Positions 4,635 through 6,647 of a stretch of 6,647 bases of DNA are shown here, in pieces; the stretch's first letter is position 1, and every line of letters begins with the position of its first letter. The notes under the pieces are model-generated. The model did no database searches, was not told the origin of the DNA, and saw nothing but the letters and a program-made list of their open reading frames with translations. This DNA comes from Pseudomonadota bacterium (GTDB lineage: Bacteria; Pseudomonadota; Alphaproteobacteria; Caulobacterales; Aquidulcibacteraceae), in assembly GCA_023461135.1 (NCBI GenBank), contig JAEWNX010000189.1:1-6647 (forward strand), written 5' to 3'. A program made the translations under genes and the position numbers.

Positions 4635-5969
4635 ATGACCGACGAACGCGACCCCGAGCGCAACCGCATCACCGCGCGCATCGGCCGCGTGGCGCAGGTC
4701 GGCGCGAACATGTCGAGCGCCGTTGTAGCGCGCGCAACTGGCGCCGATCAGGCGGCGCTCGCCAAAGCGCTGCGCCAGGCTTTGGGCCGTTCCAAAGGCC
4801 CGCTGATGAAAGTGGCGCAATTGCTCGCCACTATCCCCGATCTCTTGCCGCAAGCTTACGCCGAAGAGTTCCGCAAGCTCCAAGCACACGCCCCGGCGAT
4901 GGGTTGGCCTTTCGTGCAGCGCCGCATGCGCGCCGAACTCGGTGAGAATTGGGAAACCAAGTTCGCATCGTTCGAGCGCACCGCCGCCGCCGCCGCATCG
5001 CTCGGCCAAGTGCATCGCGCCACGGCGCACGATGGCCGCGCCCTCGCCTGCAAGCTGCAATACCCCGACATGGCCAGTGCGGTCGAAGCCGATCTCGGCC
5101 AGCTCCGCACCCTGCTCGGCCTCTTCAAGTCGATGGACAAGACCATCGACAGCACCGAGGCCGTGGAAGAAGTCGGCGAGCGACTCCGTGAAGAGCTGGA
5201 GTACGACCGCGAGCTGAAGCATATGCGCCTGTTCGCGCTGATGCTGGCCGACGAGCCGCGCATCAAGACGCCCGAGCCGCTCGAGGATTTGTCAACCAAG
5301 CGCCTCCTCACCATGACTTGGCTCGAAGGCCGCGGGCTCATGGCGTGGCTCGAAGAGGACCAGGAAACCCGCAACCGCATCGCCGAACTTCTCTTCAAAG
5401 CCTGGTGGGGGCCGATGACGCATTACGGCGTCATCCACGGCGATCCGCACCTTGGCAATTACGCGCTCACCGAAAACGCCGGGCGTCTGCACCTGCTCGA
5501 CTTCGGATGCGTGCGCATCTTCCCGCCGCGCTTCCTCGACGGCGTCGTCGGCCTTTGGCGCGGACTCAAAGCCAACGACATGGCTCAAGTCGTCCACGCC
5601 TACGAAATCTGGGGCTTCAAGAACCTCAACGCCGAGCTGATCGAAGCCCTCACCATGTGGGCGCGCTTCATCTACGGCCCGCTGCTCGACGACCGCGTCC
5701 GCACCATCGCCGACAACGTGCCACCGGCGATGTACGGCCGCCGCGAAGCCTTTGAAGTGCGCAAGCGCCTGAAGACACTTGGCCCCGTGCTCATCCCGCG
5801 CGAATTCGTGTTCATGGACCGCGCCGCCATCGGCCTGGGCGCCGCGTTCCTCCACCTGCGCGCAGAACTCAATTTCGGCCGCATGTTCGCCGAAAGCGTG
5901 GAAGGCTTTTCAACGGAAGCGCTGGCGCAGCGGCAGACGGCGGCGTTGAGAAGCGTTGACCTGGCCTAA
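4635..5969 (+). CDS. ABC1/ADCK/UbiB-family atypical kinase-like protein
   Basis: This 444-residue protein has the ABC1 fold. Visible motifs are the KxGQ region as KVAQ (59-62), the Ala-rich nucleotide loop AAAAASLGQVHRA (117-129), the lysine in ACKLQYP (Lys140), ELEYDREL (187-194), the catalytic loop HGDPHLGN (268-275, Asp270, Asn275) and the metal-binding LLDFG (287-291, Asp289). Family members such as COQ8/ADCK3 bind ATP and support ubiquinone biosynthesis, acting more as ATPases than protein kinases. The protein is about 100 residues shorter than E. coli UbiB and lacks its C-terminal membrane helices, and no ubi genes are near, so ubiB is not assigned. The Gly-to-Ala change in KxGQ also occurs, as I recall, in related alphaproteobacterial proteins. 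No in-frame start lies upstream of 4635, where there is no Shine-Dalgarno; the next ATG is codon 26. It ends overlapping the convergent gene's stop. Confidence 0.9.
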   Translation: MTDERDPERNRITARIGRVAQVGANMSSAVVARATGADQAALAKALRQALGRSKGPLMKVAQLLATIPDLLPQAYAEEFRKLQAHAPAMGWPFVQRRMRAELGENWETKFASFERTAAAAASLGQVHRATAHDGRALACKLQYPDMASAVEADLGQLRTLLGLFKSMDKTIDSTEAVEEVGERLREELEYDRELKHMRLFALMLADEPRIKTPEPLEDLSTKRLLTMTWLEGRGLMAWLEEDQETRNRIAELLFKAWWGPMTHYGVIHGDPHLGNYALTENAGRLHLLDFGCVRIFPPRFLDGVVGLWRGLKANDMAQVVHAYEIWGFKNLNAELIEALTMWARFIYGPLLDDRVRTIADNVPPAMYGRREAFEVRKRLKTLGPVLIPREFVFMDRAAIGLGAAFLHLRAELNFGRMFAESVEGFSTEALAQRQTAALRSVDLA

Positions 5970-6442
5970 GCGCCCATCACGCTCATAGTGCCCTGCTGCG
6001 CCGCGAGCGCAGCGATAAGGACGCCCTGCAGCCCGATCCGGTACACCACGCGCGACGGTCCGCTCCAGCACGACGCCAGCAGGACCAGGCTCGACAACGC
6101 CGTCACCGGCGCGAGCCAGTAGAGACTACCCGCAAATTGGATCGCCAGCGGCCACGACAGCAGCGCAACGAGGTGGAGCGTCGCCGCGAGCGTGCATCCG
6201 GGCGATTTGTCAGAACTCGCATCGGCCATGTTCGCCGACGCCGGATAAAGCGCGATGGCGAGGACGGCAGCGGCGGCCAGGAACAACGCCCACACGTCCG
6301 TGCGGCCAAGCGCCACCGCAACGGCAAAACCAATCGTGGCGCCCAGCGCACATGCGCCGACGAGCGTATCCACCCGCTCGGAGCGGTGGAAGTCGCTGCG
6401 CGGCGCTGGGGCCGCATCGATCGTGTAGGACGCGTAGCTCAT
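5966..6442 (-). CDS. Unrecognised multi-pass membrane protein
   Basis: I do not recognise a family. From the ATG at 6442 the protein has 158 residues: a polar head (MSYASYTIDAAPAPRSDFHR), then about five hydrophobic segments near 25-46, 50-68, 84-104, 107-126 and 134-148, joined by short loops. The loop at 71-83 is polar (NMADASSDKSPG). There are no recognisable catalytic motifs, so it is an integral inner-membrane protein of unknown role. The frame stays open upstream to 6580, but that extension (Arg/Cys-rich, not hydrophobic) would run into the divergent antiporter gene and its ribosome binding site. ATG 6442 is therefore preferred although its Shine-Dalgarno is weak. The stop codon overlaps that of the ABC1 kinase tail-to-tail by four bases. 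Confidence 0.65.
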   Translation of the reverse strand: MSYASYTIDAAPAPRSDFHRSERVDTLVGACALGATIGFAVAVALGRTDVWALFLAAAAVLAIALYPASANMADASSDKSPGCTLAATLHLVALLSWPLAIQFAGSLYWLAPVTALSSLVLLASCWSGPSRVVYRIGLQGVLIAALAAQQGTMSVMGA

Positions 6443-6536
6443 CGAGGTCTGCCTGGTTTCCGCCGCACAACGGACAGGACCTCCGCCTTGTTCCGCGAAC
6501 CTTGCGAGCGCGCCCCTGCTGTGCGTTATGGACCAT

Positions 6537-6545
6537 AGGAGGGAG
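6537..6545 (+). promoter_or_regulatory. Ribosome binding site of the antiporter gene, long spacing
   Basis: AGGAGGGAG is the strongest Shine-Dalgarno-like run in this gap, but it ends 12 bases before the ATG at 6558, longer than usual. No other start codon lies in frame between them, so the start is still secure. A GAGTC (GANTC) site overlaps its end. Confidence 0.6.
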
Positions 6546-6557
6546 TCGCCGGCGCAG

Positions 6558-6647
6558 ATGGAACACAACAACCTGATCACGACCCTGGTGGCCGCGATCG
6601 TGCTGGCGTTCGTGTTCGGCTTTCTTGCCCAGCGGCTCCGCCTCTCC
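6558..6647 (+). CDS. N-terminus of a YbaL/KefB-type cation:proton antiporter (CPA2, partial)
   Basis: Only 30 codons are inside the window. They read MEHNNLITTLVAAIVLAFVF then GFLAQRLRLS. This matches the opening of YbaL/KefB-like monovalent cation:proton antiporters of the CPA2 family: a short polar start, LITT, a first membrane helix, then a G-F-L-A-x-R-L-R-hydrophobic turn that leads to the next helix. Such proteins exchange K+ or Na+ for protons across the inner membrane and often end in a TrkA-N domain, which would be beyond the right edge. It is divergent from the unknown membrane protein, with 115 bases between the two starts. The identification rests on the first helix only, so the exact subfamily is open. 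Confidence 0.7.
   Translation, partial: MEHNNLITTLVAAIVLAFVFGFLAQRLRLS

Noticed and set aside
6443..6580. N-terminal extension of the membrane protein to 6580
   Set aside because: It would overlap the start and ribosome binding site of the divergent antiporter gene, and its residues look non-coding.

Overview
The window looks like chromosomal DNA from an alphaproteobacterium of the Caulobacterales/Hyphomonadaceae type. The evidence is high GC, dense short-spaced genes, a GapR (DUF2312) nucleoid protein, a 41-residue cysteine-poor ribosomal protein L36, and a TacA-like sigma-54 response regulator. In Caulobacter, GapR and TacA are chromosome and cell-cycle proteins, and from memory their genes also lie close together there. 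Species cannot be named from the sequence. I see no RNA genes, insertion sequences, prophage or CRISPR, and no gene-free stretch longer than about 170 bases.

Left part (1-974): the N-terminus of a secreted protein, possibly a lipoprotein, runs off the left edge on the minus strand. It diverges from rpmJ (L36), which has a recognisable TTGACA element. rpmJ is followed by a secreted TPR protein.

Middle plus-strand cluster (393-2662): the TPR protein overlaps a membrane-anchored alpha/beta hydrolase by ATGA. After 39 bases comes gapR, and after another 51 bases a small, very basic protein that I cannot name. Both short gaps contain an inverted repeat whose 3' arm is the ribosome binding site of the next gene. 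This is the most unusual local pattern in the window.

Minus-strand pair (2690-4467): a tacA-like regulator is followed by a DUF1294 membrane protein whose Shine-Dalgarno starts right after the tacA stop, so they form a tight operon. The 167-base divergent region upstream of tacA holds a one-mismatch CtrA-type box, a 7-bp inverted repeat in the presumed tacA leader, and a perfect 6-3-6 palindrome near the start of the divergent gene.

Right part (4635-6647): an ABC1/ADCK-family atypical kinase on the plus strand ends tail-to-tail, with overlapping stop codons, against an unrecognised multi-pass membrane protein on the minus strand. The window closes with the first 30 codons of a YbaL/KefB-type cation:proton antiporter on the plus strand.

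I do not see a clearly new multi-gene system. The best candidates for new biology are the basic protein paired with gapR, the two RBS-containing hairpins, and the regulatory elements between tacA and the ABC1 kinase.
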